60,216 nucleotides of DNA from Verrucomicrobiota bacterium. GTDB taxonomy: Bacteria > Verrucomicrobiota > Verrucomicrobiia > Opitutales > Opitutaceae. This document shows positions 35,309-44,294 of the stretch, in pieces. Position numbers and translations under genes: made by a program. A model generated the notes under the pieces. The model ran no database searches. It worked only from the letters and a program-made list of their open reading frames with translations, and was not told the DNA's origin. The DNA is taken from contig JAQGON010000121.1 of NCBI GenBank assembly GCA_028293565.1, forward strand, positions 1-60,216. Direction: 5' to 3'. Each line of letters begins with the position of its first letter. The stretch's first letter is position 1.

Positions 35309-35465
35309 GTAGCACGAAGAGGAAACGGCTATCTGGGAAGGTGGGAAGCGGAAAAGGCACGCCTCAGCCGTCGCTTCGGCGAAATCTGCAGACCCGAACG
35401 GCAGCAATTCGTTGCACCGCCGTGTGCGTCATGGGCGCCCGCGAAGCTCGCCGGCATTCCGGAAA

Positions 35466-36134
35466 TCAGCGCAGGCGTTTGAGCGTCTTCCGCAATGAGA
35501 TCGAAATTTGCCGGATTCTGCCGGGGCCGTGGTCAATGAGCTGCCTGATTTCCTCCATCCGCATGCCGCGGGTGATGGTGGTGCGGGGCTGAAGCCAAGC
35601 GTCGTCGTCCGCGAGCCCTCCATCGCTGGTATAAACTCTCCGGTATCCCGCCCGCTTCAGCTCGTTCAGGACCCGCCGGTCATAGGAGCCGAACGGACAG
35701 GCGGCCGTCGTCACCGGTGCGCCACACGCTTCCTCGAGCGCCACCCGGCTGTCGGTCAGCTCGACCCGAAGTTCCTCCGGCGGCAGTCCCCGCCACGCGC
35801 GGTGCGTCGCGCCGTGGCTGCCGATTCCCATCCCGCGATCGCGCAACGTCCGCAGCTGCGCATGCGACAGAAACGTCGGCTGATCGATCCGCGCCGAGCA
35901 GACAAAGAAATCCGCCATGAGTCCGCGGGCGAGAAGCGACGGCAGGATCTGGTCGTGATCCGAGGCATTCCCGTCATCGACCGTGAGCCGGACGTGCGAA
36001 TGCCCGTGAACGAGATCAAGGACGGCGTCGAATGCCGCGCGTTCGAGCCAGCAGTTCCGTTCGCCGTTGTCGACGTCCCGCGTCACCGGCCCGACTCCGT
36101 GGAAATTCAGGATGAGCTTGCGGGGTTGGGCCAT
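35466..36134 (-). CDS. Polysaccharide deacetylase, NodB-like (1)
   Basis: A 222-residue NodB-fold protein. Motif 1 is LTVDDGN (variant of TFDDG, with two Asp residues), motif 2 is GSHGATHRAW (SH..TH, metal ligands) and motif 3 is CPFGSYDRR. All metal and catalytic residues appear present, so it probably removes N-acetyl groups from a sugar. It lacks an obvious signal peptide, so it may act in the cytoplasm on the lipid-linked unit. It lies between the FemAB-like gene and the asparagine-synthetase-like gene; deacetylation would free an amine for those acyltransferases. Confidence 0.83.
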   Translation of the reverse strand: MAQPRKLILNFHGVGPVTRDVDNGERNCWLERAAFDAVLDLVHGHSHVRLTVDDGNASDHDQILPSLLARGLMADFFVCSARIDQPTFLSHAQLRTLRDRGMGIGSHGATHRAWRGLPPEELRVELTDSRVALEEACGAPVTTAACPFGSYDRRVLNELKRAGYRRVYTSDGGLADDDAWLQPRTTITRGMRMEEIRQLIDHGPGRIRQISISLRKTLKRLR

Positions 36135-36177
36135 GACGGGATGCGTTGAGTTCAGCCAACACGACAGGGGAAAAACC

Positions 36178-37743
36178 TCAAGGGCAAGGCTGGGTCGGCG
36201 AGGAGGGAAGCGAGACCGGCTGTGACGCGTGAGGCTGCAGATGCGACGCCATTTCCGCGCTCAAGGTGTGCGTCGCCCAAACCCAGGTCGAAAATGGAAA
36301 GTCCAGGTTCCGTCCGACGATGGTTTTGCCGGGATCGCGAAAACCTCCGCAGATCTGGATGACGCGCGACCAAAAGCGCGACACACTGCCCTGAATCCGG
36401 TGGACGACGATCTCTCCGCGGCCCAATCCCCGGTCGAGCCGGAGATGATTGAAGAACCGTTTTCGCAATTCCTGGTTTTTCGGACAACTATAGAACGAGA
36501 CCATCGCTCTCTTCTTGGTGGCGAACATCCCGCGCGGAACCCCCGAGGTTTCGAGAATCCGCCGCGGGATGGGCCGGTCGTAGCTCCCGCCGATGCGCCA
36601 TGGGGCCATTTCCGCCGACCGGGAAATCATCGCGATCTCGCAAATATTGGAGGCAAGGATGCAGGGGAGCGCGATGTTCACATAGCCGTGCTTCAGTCGC
36701 GTCTCCATCAGGCTCATCCCGGTTTGGTCGCCGCGAATGACCTGATCGGTCATCGCCTTGGCCGGCGGATGCGCTTCCCACACGGAATCGCCGTGGTTGC
36801 CGTTAAAGACCACGCCGACGGTCTCCTCTTGCTCGAGCTGCCGGCCCAACGAATCGTAGATCAGCTCGCAGGTCAGCGACCCTTGGTTTTGCCGGCATGC
36901 GACCGCGAGGAAATAGATTTCGTCCGCGGACACTTCCGCGGGAGGCAGCAGATATTCGACCGAAAGGCCGAGGATGTTGGCGATCGGCGTGCCATCGTCG
37001 ATCGCGCGCTTTCGGAAAAAATCCGGGAGGATCGAATTGGACCGGCGGCTGGTGTAGCACCGCGTGATCCCGATTTTCCTGAGCAGGGCGCAGATCGCCG
37101 GGGAATCGTACCCCGCAGAAATTGTCCCGAGTCCTTTCATCGCGAACCGCCGTTTCGAGTCCTCGTAGTTGGCGCGCACGCGACTTAGAATGTCCGTCAG
37201 CATGGCCAGATATCCCTCGTAGCTGGAGATGCGGTGCTGCTTCCCGCGCGCTTCAAAGGAGATTTTGCCGTGGTCGTAGATGATGTTCTCGTAGAACACC
37301 TGCTGGAAGGAGGTGATGCGCGGATGGATGATCCTGAAATCCCGCTTGTAATTCCTCACTCCGGTCGTCGTCGCGCCGATCGCTTCGTCGACATAAGGGT
37401 GGTCCGGATCGAGGCGCGCGCCGGTGTGGCCGAGGAGGAGCGGCAGGCTGTTCGAGACGAGGGTCGTGTCCCCATCGCGGCACAGCAGCAGCCGGTCCTG
37501 CGTGGTCGAGGCGCATACGAAATAAATGCGGTCCTCCCATTGCCTGATTCCGCTTCCGAAAAAATGTTCGCTGCGATGAAACATCCCATCCGAGAAGTCC
37601 GAATCCCAGACTCCCTCGACCATCCAGTCGGCATGACATTCCACAGCTCGGCCATGGAAAACCACGAGCTGCCCGTCGGCATCGATCTTGGCCAGCCAGC
37701 TGAGCTTGGGGAGCGCCGGAACGCAGGTGTATCGAATGCTCAT
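36178..37743 (-). CDS. Asparagine synthetase-like protein lacking the N-terminal catalytic cysteine
   Basis: A 521-residue protein. The N-terminal 170 residues resemble a degenerate glutaminase domain (CRDGDTTLVSNSLPLLLGH) but have no Cys at position 2 (MSIRYTCVP). The second half has a PP-loop-like ATP motif, SAGYDSPAI, and GNHGDSVWE in place of the usual GxGGDE. It may ligate or amidate an acceptor using ATP with another nitrogen source, or be an adapted EPS enzyme. A uronic acid such as GlcNAc3NAcA carries a carboxyl that could be amidated; this is inference. It is divergent from the next gene cluster at 37.9 kb. Start ATG 37743 is used; ATG 37776 is possible. Confidence 0.75.
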   Translation of the reverse strand: MSIRYTCVPALPKLSWLAKIDADGQLVVFHGRAVECHADWMVEGVWDSDFSDGMFHRSEHFFGSGIRQWEDRIYFVCASTTQDRLLLCRDGDTTLVSNSLPLLLGHTGARLDPDHPYVDEAIGATTTGVRNYKRDFRIIHPRITSFQQVFYENIIYDHGKISFEARGKQHRISSYEGYLAMLTDILSRVRANYEDSKRRFAMKGLGTISAGYDSPAICALLRKIGITRCYTSRRSNSILPDFFRKRAIDDGTPIANILGLSVEYLLPPAEVSADEIYFLAVACRQNQGSLTCELIYDSLGRQLEQEETVGVVFNGNHGDSVWEAHPPAKAMTDQVIRGDQTGMSLMETRLKHGYVNIALPCILASNICEIAMISRSAEMAPWRIGGSYDRPIPRRILETSGVPRGMFATKKRAMVSFYSCPKNQELRKRFFNHLRLDRGLGRGEIVVHRIQGSVSRFWSRVIQICGGFRDPGKTIVGRNLDFPFSTWVWATHTLSAEMASHLQPHASQPVSLPSSPTQPCP

Positions 37744-37924
37744 CGCGGGGTGGGGCAGAGGTGGGCTCGAGTGCATGAATTGCGCACCAGGGGACGAGTC
37801 CACGGCGAACATGGCCACCGCGCCGGGCGGAAGCAAGGAGCAGGGGGGGCGCCGATGCGCCGCGTAATTAGTTTGTCGTCTCCGGCAATCGGAGGCATCG
37901 GGAAAAGGTTCGCGCGGCCACGGT

Positions 37925-38902
37925 ATGAAATCTCCCCGTTTTTCTGTCGTTGTTCCCACGTTCAATCGGGGCCCGTTCGTCGCCGAAGCGATCGGAAGCA
38001 TCCTGGCCCAGACCGTCGCTCCGGACGAAATCATCGTGGTCGACGATGGCTCGACCGACAACACGCCCGAGATCCTGGCGGATTTCGGCGACCGGATCAT
38101 CGTCCTGCGTCAGCCCAACCGCGGCGTGAGCGCAGCGCGGAATGCGGGCATCGAGCACGCCCGTTCCGACTGGGTGGCGTTCCTGGACTCCGACGATGTC
38201 TGGCACCCTTATCGTGTCGCGCTCTTGAAGAAAGACCTCGAGACCGCGGACGCCGGGGTGCATGTCGCCAATATTCTTCTCACCGGTCCGGGATTCAGCC
38301 GGCAGCTTTTCGAGCTGCGTGGATTGCGCGGCAGCGGAGTCTGGCCCCTGCGACATCCGGACGGCTTCGAGTTTGCGATGAAGGATCCCTATTTGAGCGG
38401 CATCGCCGCGCGGCGCGACTGGCTCACGGCCGCCGGGGGGTTTGACGTCTCCATTCCCTATTGTGAGGACGTCGATCTCTTGTGCCGGATGATTTTTCTC
38501 GGCCCTTGGCTGGCGAACGGGACGGTGGTCGCCGAACTCCGCCGGGTGGGGCCGACGAGCGAGACGCTTTCCCATCGCATCCGCACCGAGCGGGTTTCGG
38601 CCGAGGCGGTGAAGATAAAGACGTACGGAAAACTGCTCGGGACGCTGCCGGCCAATTCGGACCGCGCCAAATTGATCCGCCGGATGATCAGCAAGAACTG
38701 GTATAATTCCGCGAAAGCGCTCGACGGGGACGGGCACCGCCGGAAGGCCGCGGCGCATTTGATGCAGTCGGGCCGGGTGCATCCCACGGCGGCGGGCTGG
38801 GCGCGCGCGCTGCCCCCGCTGTTGGTCGGAAGCCAAGGTTACGCCCTGCTCGAAAAATTGAAAAAGCCGCAATTCTACCGCGACGCACCGGCCAGCCGCT
38901 GA
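37925..38902 (+). CDS. Family 2 glycosyltransferase (1, plus strand)
   Basis: A 325-residue GT2 enzyme. It starts with FSVVVPTFNRGPFVAEAIGSIL, then VVDDGSTDNT (nucleotide-binding Asp), QPNRGVSAARNAG and FLDSDDVW (metal-binding DxD). It should add a sugar to the lipid-linked EPS unit, at the cytoplasmic face. It and the next gene form the only plus-strand EPS pair, lying divergently from the asparagine-synthetase-like gene. The two have separate starts 24 bases apart. The sugar donor is not deducible. Confidence 0.88.
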   Translation: MKSPRFSVVVPTFNRGPFVAEAIGSILAQTVAPDEIIVVDDGSTDNTPEILADFGDRIIVLRQPNRGVSAARNAGIEHARSDWVAFLDSDDVWHPYRVALLKKDLETADAGVHVANILLTGPGFSRQLFELRGLRGSGVWPLRHPDGFEFAMKDPYLSGIAARRDWLTAAGGFDVSIPYCEDVDLLCRMIFLGPWLANGTVVAELRRVGPTSETLSHRIRTERVSAEAVKIKTYGKLLGTLPANSDRAKLIRRMISKNWYNSAKALDGDGHRRKAAAHLMQSGRVHPTAAGWARALPPLLVGSQGYALLEKLKKPQFYRDAPASR

Positions 38903-38925
38903 ATCGGCGGGATGACTTTTGATTC

Positions 38926-39873
38926 GTGATCGACGTCTCCATCATCGTTTGCACGCGGAACCGGGCGGACAGCCTTCGCTCGACCTTGGAAACCCTTCAA
39001 TCGGTCGCGATTCCGATGGGTTGGACAATCGAAGTCCTGATCGTGGACAACGGGTCGACCGACGACACCCGCGCCGTGATCAGCGACGCCTCGTCGGGAA
39101 ACAGTCTGATCCGTTATCTGTCCGAGCCCGCCGCCGGCGTGAGCCGGGCGCGAAATCGCGGCCTGCGCGAGTCCGCGGGCAAAGTCATTCTATTCACCGA
39201 TGACGATGTCCGCGTGCCGACCCATTGGCTGAAGGGGATGTGCGAGAAGATTCTCAAAGGAGAAGCCGATGCGGTGGCGGGCGGGATTATTTTTCCGGCT
39301 CATATCGCTTATGCCTTCCATGAAAAGCCCTTGAATGCGCGGCGGGGCTGGTTCGCATCCAGCGACTATCTGAATCCGGATAATCCAAAGAGCATGATCG
39401 GGGCGAACATGGCTTTCTCCCGCCGGGTGCTCGAAAAGGTCCCCGGCTTTGATCTCGAACTGGGTCCGGGCGGAGTTGGCTCCGGAGAAGAAACGCTTTT
39501 TTGCAAGCAGCTGCGGACGGCCGGCTACCGGCTGGCCGGGGCATTGAACGTGACCGTCGAACATCACTTTGACCTGCGGCGGACTTCCCGCGAGGCGTTA
39601 TTGGAACTCGCACGAATCAAGGGACGCACCGCCGCGTTCATCCTCTATCATTGGGAACATCAACCCGTCCCGCTGCACATTCCAAAACTCGGCATTTTCC
39701 ATCTTGCGCGGCAACTCGTCCGGCTGATCTCGAAAGCCGGGCAGTCCGTCGAGAGGCGGACTTTCGGCGGACTGCTGCGATTCGAGGAAAAAGTCACCTT
39801 CCTCGAGGAATACCGTCGGCAGCAAAAACGTTCGCGAAAATATGCCCATCACGGCCTGACGCCGTTAACCTGA
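38926..39873 (+). CDS. Family 2 glycosyltransferase (2, plus strand)
   Basis: A 315-residue GT2 enzyme starting with a GTG (IDVSIIVCTRNRADSLRSTLE). It has VDNGSTDDT, SRARNRGLRES and FTDDDVRVP, the latter carrying the DDD metal-binding site. Near residue 150 ANMAFSRRVLEKVPGFD leads to GSGEETLFC, the acceptor-side motif. It follows the first plus-strand GT by 24 bases and is probably co-transcribed with it. A GTG start is chosen because it directly precedes the beta-strand motif. Confidence 0.87.
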   Translation: MIDVSIIVCTRNRADSLRSTLETLQSVAIPMGWTIEVLIVDNGSTDDTRAVISDASSGNSLIRYLSEPAAGVSRARNRGLRESAGKVILFTDDDVRVPTHWLKGMCEKILKGEADAVAGGIIFPAHIAYAFHEKPLNARRGWFASSDYLNPDNPKSMIGANMAFSRRVLEKVPGFDLELGPGGVGSGEETLFCKQLRTAGYRLAGALNVTVEHHFDLRRTSREALLELARIKGRTAAFILYHWEHQPVPLHIPKLGIFHLARQLVRLISKAGQSVERRTFGGLLRFEEKVTFLEEYRRQQKRSRKYAHHGLTPLT

Positions 39874-39874
39874 A

Positions 39875-39936
39875 TGGCTCGAGAGGGTTTGAACGCATAG
39901 CACGGGTCTCCGACCCGTGAAGCTGGACTCGAGCCA
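39875..39936. terminator. Nested inverted repeat between convergent genes, probable bidirectional terminator
   Basis: Outer arms TGGCTCGAG (39875) and CTCGAGCCA (39928-39936) enclose an inner hairpin CACGGGTC-TCC-GACCCGTG (39901-39919) with a perfect 8-bp stem. It starts one base after the stop of the GT gene and lies 52 bases before the stop of the convergent GNAT gene. There is no U-run, so it may be a Rho-dependent boundary or a repeated palindromic element. Confidence 0.55.
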
Positions 39937-39987
39937 TCCAAACAACGCAACGATCGCAAAGGGATCGAAGCCGCCGCTGCCCAAGCC

Positions 39988-41229
39988 TCAATAGTCGAAG
40001 CGCAGAAATGACCGCCACTGATGACCGCGGAAGCTCCGCGGCAAACGCGGCTGGATCCGGCGGAACCACATCTTCCTATAGCCGCAAGCGATGGAATATT
40101 TGATGATATCGCAGGCCCACTTGCGCGCGCGCGACGGCAGTCCCCTTTTTAGAATATGAAAAACGACGGTGCCATGCTCGATCGCGCCGAGTTCCAGCTT
40201 GTAGGGATAGTGACCCATCCCGGCTTCGACGCGTTTGATGCCCTCCTTGATCGCGGTGCCGATCATCGTGAGCGCCGCCGTGGTCCCGAGGCGAAAGTCG
40301 TCGAATTCGTTGCCGGTTTCACGCGCGGGCAATTCCCAATAATAGCAGCCGCCAAAGGCAAAAACATACTCGCTCGCGAGGACCCGTTCGCCCACCCGGA
40401 TCCGGGTGTAGCGCATCCGGCCCAGGGCTCCTTGGGTCTTGACCAGGGCTAGGTTGTAGGTGCGCCCGTCCGGCCAGTCGCCGAAGTGGCCGGGTTTTCC
40501 CTCCGCCTGCCATTGCCGCGCGTGCTGCACCGAGAACCGTTCGAATTCGGCCTCGAGTCGCGAGGGCTCCGACACGACGTCCGTCAGCACGTCGGTGTGG
40601 ACTTTCTTGATCGGCCGAAGTTCGTACCGTCCCCGGTACTTGGTTCGGCTCTTGCCGAAGGGAATCATGAATTCCTCCATCGAGTCCGGAAGATAGAACA
40701 CTGAGTGAACGCCCTTGACGTGCCGCGAAGTGCACGCGGACGACGACCACTTCCGGCTCGCTTCGAGCAATTGCCGCCACGACGGATTCTCCGATGAAAC
40801 GGGCCCGAAGCTCAGCAAATCGCAGGACTCACCCTCCAGCAGGGACCTGACGAGTTTTTCGAAAACCGCCTTGGCGAAGTCGCGGTGAACCGGAGGATCG
40901 AAAACCTTCGGCGGGATATTTGCCCCCAGGAACCGGGCGATCTTCATCCTCAACGGCCAGATTCCGATGGATTCAAGGTAGACCGGCACGATCCCCACTA
41001 CTTCGTCGCCGCTTTCAAAAATATAAAGCCGGAGAGCCTTTCCTTTCCCGTAGTGCTCCCACCACGTCCTTGTCCAGTCGAAGGTCATGTAGACCGTTCC
41101 CCCCAACGCCTCCGTGGCCTCGTCCCATTGGGTTCGGAATGCCGCGAGGTCATCGAAATTCACGGCGATCCGGACCTTCAGCTCCGTCCGGTCCCTTTCC
41201 GAAGCAGAACATTTTTCTGCTGCGATCAT
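39988..41229 (-). CDS. GNAT-type acyltransferase, CelD/BcsL-like family (copy 4)
   Basis: A 413-residue copy of the EPS-associated GNAT family with MTFDWTRTWWEHYG, GHFGDWP and GMGHYPYK. It is closest to copy 2 (29.6-30.8 kb); both share WWEHYG and a similar C-terminal region (WFRRIQPRLPR versus WYRRLQPRLPK). It converges on the plus-strand GT pair and lies before a GT2/deacetylase block. The acyl group and sugar are unknown. The four copies fall into two pairs (1+3 and 2+4), which suggests at least two rounds of duplication. Confidence 0.82.
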   Translation of the reverse strand: MIAAEKCSASERDRTELKVRIAVNFDDLAAFRTQWDEATEALGGTVYMTFDWTRTWWEHYGKGKALRLYIFESGDEVVGIVPVYLESIGIWPLRMKIARFLGANIPPKVFDPPVHRDFAKAVFEKLVRSLLEGESCDLLSFGPVSSENPSWRQLLEASRKWSSSACTSRHVKGVHSVFYLPDSMEEFMIPFGKSRTKYRGRYELRPIKKVHTDVLTDVVSEPSRLEAEFERFSVQHARQWQAEGKPGHFGDWPDGRTYNLALVKTQGALGRMRYTRIRVGERVLASEYVFAFGGCYYWELPARETGNEFDDFRLGTTAALTMIGTAIKEGIKRVEAGMGHYPYKLELGAIEHGTVVFHILKRGLPSRARKWACDIIKYSIACGYRKMWFRRIQPRLPRSFRGHQWRSFLRFDY

Positions 41230-41454
41230 GAAATTATGAACTCGAAAAAGCGGTGAAGGGTGGGGCGGGTGATGAGGGTCATCTGTTCCGTCTCTTGCCC
41301 AAAATCGAGGACGAAAGTGAGGGGACTCAAGGACAGGAGAGAAAGGGTTTCCTGACTCGTCCCCGGTGCATTTCTGTTAACGGTTCGTAGGCAACCGCCG
41401 TGGTGATTTTTCCCATCGGCCCCGGGAGAACTGATCGGTTGCAGCCGCAAGCGG

Positions 41455-42372
41455 CTATTTCGCCTTTATTCCCGCGAATCGGGAAAGCCGTTTCCTCTGC
41501 TCGGCCCTCACAAACGACAGGAGATCAGGAGGAATCAGGCGCGGTCGCCGCTGGAAGACGGCGGAACAATAACCGATCCACCAGCAGGCGGCGCCGATGA
41601 ACAAGGGGCGCTCATGCCACCGGCCGAGGCACTTGACGAACTCGAAGAGCGGATGATAGCCGAGCGCGTAGTCGCGGACGCCCATCTGCCATTTTCGGCG
41701 GAAAATGCCGCCTTCGCCGACGTTCCGCGGCTTCAGGTGGTCCACGATCAGCGTGGTGATGAGCCGCGTGTCGTAGCCGAGCATGCGCGCGCGCGCGCAG
41801 GTGAGCGCATCCCAGCCGCCTTCCGGGATCGCGAGGAGACCGCCCAGCCGTTCGAAGCATTCGCGCCGGAAAAACTGGAGCGCCCCTGGCACGTCCTGGC
41901 GGTTGCGCGGCAGACGATCCTTGCTCAGCCCGAGATCGATCGCCACGCCGCCCGCGAGCCCGAGACGCGGCGAGCGTTCGAACTCCGCGATCACCCGCTC
42001 GAAATAGTCGGCCTGAAACCGCAGATCGGAATCGAGGAACCCAACATAGGCGTAGTCGGAAACCGTCAGCGCGCGCAAACCCGCCTCCGTGGCATGGACG
42101 ACGGCGGCAAAATTGCGGCCGGCCCGCGGCGGCAGCGGCAGCAGCTTGATCCATGAATGAGCCGCGGCGGCCATCCGGACAATCTCGTCGGTCCGATCGG
42201 TCGACCCATCGCTCACAATCACCCACTGCGCGGGCAGCCACGTCTGGCTGACGACCGACTGGATCGTTTCGCCGATCAGGCGCTCCTCGTTTTTGGCCGG
42301 CGTGATCAACACATAGGCGGCTCGCCTGCCGTGCTGTGGGACCGATGGGGAACCATCCGCGGCCGCGCTCAT
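41455..42372 (-). CDS. Family 2 glycosyltransferase (3, minus strand)
   Basis: A 305-residue GT2 enzyme: AYVLITPAKNEERLIGETI, IVSDGSTDRT, GFLDSDL (DxD-like), GVAIDLG and PEGGWDALTCARARMLGY. The C-terminus carries a hydrophobic segment (LFIGAACWWIGY), so it may be membrane-associated. The ATG at 42372 overlaps the stop of the upstream deacetylase by four bases (ATGA), showing translational coupling. A longer frame starting at 42420 would run into that gene. Confidence 0.86.
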   Translation of the reverse strand: MSAAADGSPSVPQHGRRAAYVLITPAKNEERLIGETIQSVVSQTWLPAQWVIVSDGSTDRTDEIVRMAAAAHSWIKLLPLPPRAGRNFAAVVHATEAGLRALTVSDYAYVGFLDSDLRFQADYFERVIAEFERSPRLGLAGGVAIDLGLSKDRLPRNRQDVPGALQFFRRECFERLGGLLAIPEGGWDALTCARARMLGYDTRLITTLIVDHLKPRNVGEGGIFRRKWQMGVRDYALGYHPLFEFVKCLGRWHERPLFIGAACWWIGYCSAVFQRRPRLIPPDLLSFVRAEQRKRLSRFAGIKAK

Positions 42373-43262
42373 TTGCTCTTCTCCCGGATCGCGACCGGCC
42401 TCGAGCCCGGTCGAACCCATCGGGCCACCGCCTTGGTGACAGCCTGGGGCGAACCCATCCAGTCGTAGGCCCCCGCCAATTTCGCCGTGAACAACTCATG
42501 GTCGTCGTCGGAATTGGCGGGAAGGCGCGGCAGCGCCAGCCGGTCGCTCTGCGAATCGGCACGCTCGATCATCGTGGTGACGTTGGTCCGGTAGCCCGCG
42601 GTCCTGAGCAAGTCGCTGAAGCGCCGGGCAAATTCCTTTTCGGCCTGGGGAAACGCATAGGGGTACGCGAAATGATCGACCCCGGCACCGAGGCGCTGCT
42701 CCAGATCGGTTCGCGAATCCCGCAGCTCGGCTTCGATCGCCGGCCACCCGAGCTGCACGAGCCGCGGATGATTCACGGTGTGCGATCCAAATTCGGCGCC
42801 GGCGTTCCGCAATTCGCGAACCTCTCCCCACGTGAGGCACTCGCGGTCCTTGAAATGTTTTCGTTCCTCGGAAACGAACGCCGTCGGCAGGTACATCGTG
42901 GCTGAAAACCCGTGACGCTGCAGCGCGGGAAACGCGGCCGTCGCGAAATCCCTGAAGCCGTCGTCAAACGTGATGGCCACCGGTTTTTTTCCGCCGTCAT
43001 TTTCCTTGTCCTCGGTTTCCGGCGCGAGATGGGCGAGCCCCTCGGACAGGGTGACGCCGCGGCATCCCTGGTCCGCCAGCCATTGCATCTGCTCGCCGAA
43101 ACGACGGGGTGACGTGCACACCTTGAAGTAGGGATGCACGCCGGTTTCAGGGTCATCCGAAATGCTGTGATACATCAGGATGGGCAGCCGTCGGCGAGCA
43201 TTCGCACCGCCGCGATTCAGCGGCCGAGCCACGAGCAGGGTTAAAAGGCGATCAACGCGCAC
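42369..43262 (-). CDS. Polysaccharide deacetylase, NodB-like (2)
   Basis: A 297-residue NodB-fold protein. It has the motifs ITFDDGFRDF, FGSHTVNHPRLVQL (SH..NH metal ligands) and HFAYPYAFPQAE. It is a longer enzyme than the 35.5 kb deacetylase and has no clear signal peptide. It is coupled to the GT2 gene downstream by an ATGA overlap. The start is a GTG at 43262; the open frame above it is a shadow of the upstream PssE/PssD genes. It would deacetylate an N-acetyl sugar in the EPS unit. Confidence 0.8.
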   Translation of the reverse strand: MRVDRLLTLLVARPLNRGGANARRRLPILMYHSISDDPETGVHPYFKVCTSPRRFGEQMQWLADQGCRGVTLSEGLAHLAPETEDKENDGGKKPVAITFDDGFRDFATAAFPALQRHGFSATMYLPTAFVSEERKHFKDRECLTWGEVRELRNAGAEFGSHTVNHPRLVQLGWPAIEAELRDSRTDLEQRLGAGVDHFAYPYAFPQAEKEFARRFSDLLRTAGYRTNVTTMIERADSQSDRLALPRLPANSDDDHELFTAKLAGAYDWMGSPQAVTKAVARWVRPGSRPVAIREKSK

Positions 43263-43357
43263 GGGAATTCTTTTTACAGAAGGAAACGCAGACGATGGAG
43301 GGCCCTGACCAGACGACTCGCTCTTTCTCTCCGTTGCCCTGGGAAATAACCCGGCGG

Positions 43358-43837
43358 CTACCGCTGGGCGATGAAATCGCGGAGGGCGGCGACGAGCTCC
43401 GGACCGGCATAGGGCGAGATTTTTTCCTTGGGCTTCAGTTCGCCAATGCGATCGAGCGTGGCGCGGAGCTCGGTTTCGTCCAATGCCACGGTGATCCGGC
43501 CCATCGCCGCCAGGCGCTCGGCGGTGGCGAGCTGGTGTTCGTTCCGCACCTCGCGCAGCGTCGCGCGGCGGGGCATCACCAGGATCGGTTTTTCGGAGCG
43601 CAGGGCCGAGAGGATCGTGCCCATCCCGGCGTGGGACACGATGACGGATGCCGCCGCGAGACGTTCGGAGAACTCCGCCGGTTCGAGGAACTGCTTGTAG
43701 GCGATGAAGGAGGGTTTCAAGGACGTCTCCGCGATCTGCGCAAAAACGTCGGTGCGGCGGTTCTCGCCCGCCCATTGGTCCACCACCCGCACCAGACGGT
43801 CGAAGGGGAGCTCGCTGCCGACGGTGACAAAAATCAT
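43358..43837 (-). CDS. PssE/Alg13-like glycosyltransferase subunit
   Basis: A 159-residue protein of the GT28-C/Alg13 type. It has IFVTVGSELPFDRLV at the N-terminus, SHAGMGTILSALRSEKPILVMPR in the middle (UDP-sugar binding), and NEHQLATAERL. It is the catalytic half of a two-part glycosyltransferase; the membrane half is the gene directly upstream. Its ATG overlaps that gene's stop by four bases (ATGA at 43834-43837), as expected for a heterodimer. It probably adds glucuronic acid or a similar sugar to the lipid carrier, by analogy to PssDE. Confidence 0.9.
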   Translation of the reverse strand: MIFVTVGSELPFDRLVRVVDQWAGENRRTDVFAQIAETSLKPSFIAYKQFLEPAEFSERLAAASVIVSHAGMGTILSALRSEKPILVMPRRATLREVRNEHQLATAERLAAMGRITVALDETELRATLDRIGELKPKEKISPYAGPELVAALRDFIAQR

Positions 43838-44292
43838 AGGACGTTTCCGCGGTAAAGCGGCCCTTTTTCCGTTGCCAGGTGCGGCCATTGCGTGAGCCAG
43901 AGATCGACATGGCTCCCGGCCTTCTGGCCGGAGAGCGAAAGCGTTTCGGCGTTCGCCACGCTGTCGACCCAGACGGTGCGCGCTCCCAGGAGCTTCGCGA
44001 GGCGGACGGTGAAATAACCCGGGGCCGCGCCGGTCGTCACCACCACGTCGGGCCTCACCTGCAGCAGCATCCAGAGCGCGCCGAGCATCGAGCGCAGCAG
44101 CGCGAGCTTGTTCCAGCGGTTGCCGTCCGGGATCACCCGGAACTTGGCGTCGCCCACGTCGCGGCGATAGCCGGGGTTCACCGTGACGTACGTCACGTCG
44201 CAATCCTCGAATGCCGGCCGCAGCCGCATCAGCTGCACCCAGTGTCCTCCCGCGGAGGAGATGGCGACGACTTTTGGCCTGCGCGCGGGCAT
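43834..44292 (-). CDS. PssD/Alg14-like glycosyltransferase subunit
   Basis: A 152-residue protein: KVVAISSAGGHWVQLMRL at the N-terminus and VVVTTGAAPGYFTVRLAKLLGARTVWVDS in the middle, the Alg14/PssD signature. In the homologous pairs it recruits the Alg13/PssE-like subunit to the membrane. It starts two bases after the stop of the phosphoglycosyltransferase gene, and its stop overlaps the next gene's start. An upstream extension to 44403 is a shadow of that gene. Confidence 0.9.
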   Translation of the reverse strand: MPARRPKVVAISSAGGHWVQLMRLRPAFEDCDVTYVTVNPGYRRDVGDAKFRVIPDGNRWNKLALLRSMLGALWMLLQVRPDVVVTTGAAPGYFTVRLAKLLGARTVWVDSVANAETLSLSGQKAGSHVDLWLTQWPHLATEKGPLYRGNVL

Positions 44293-44294
44293 CG

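Noticed and set aside
43263-43910. N-terminal extension of the 42.4 kb deacetylase frame
   Set aside because: It is a shadow of the PssE-like gene with no deacetylase similarity.
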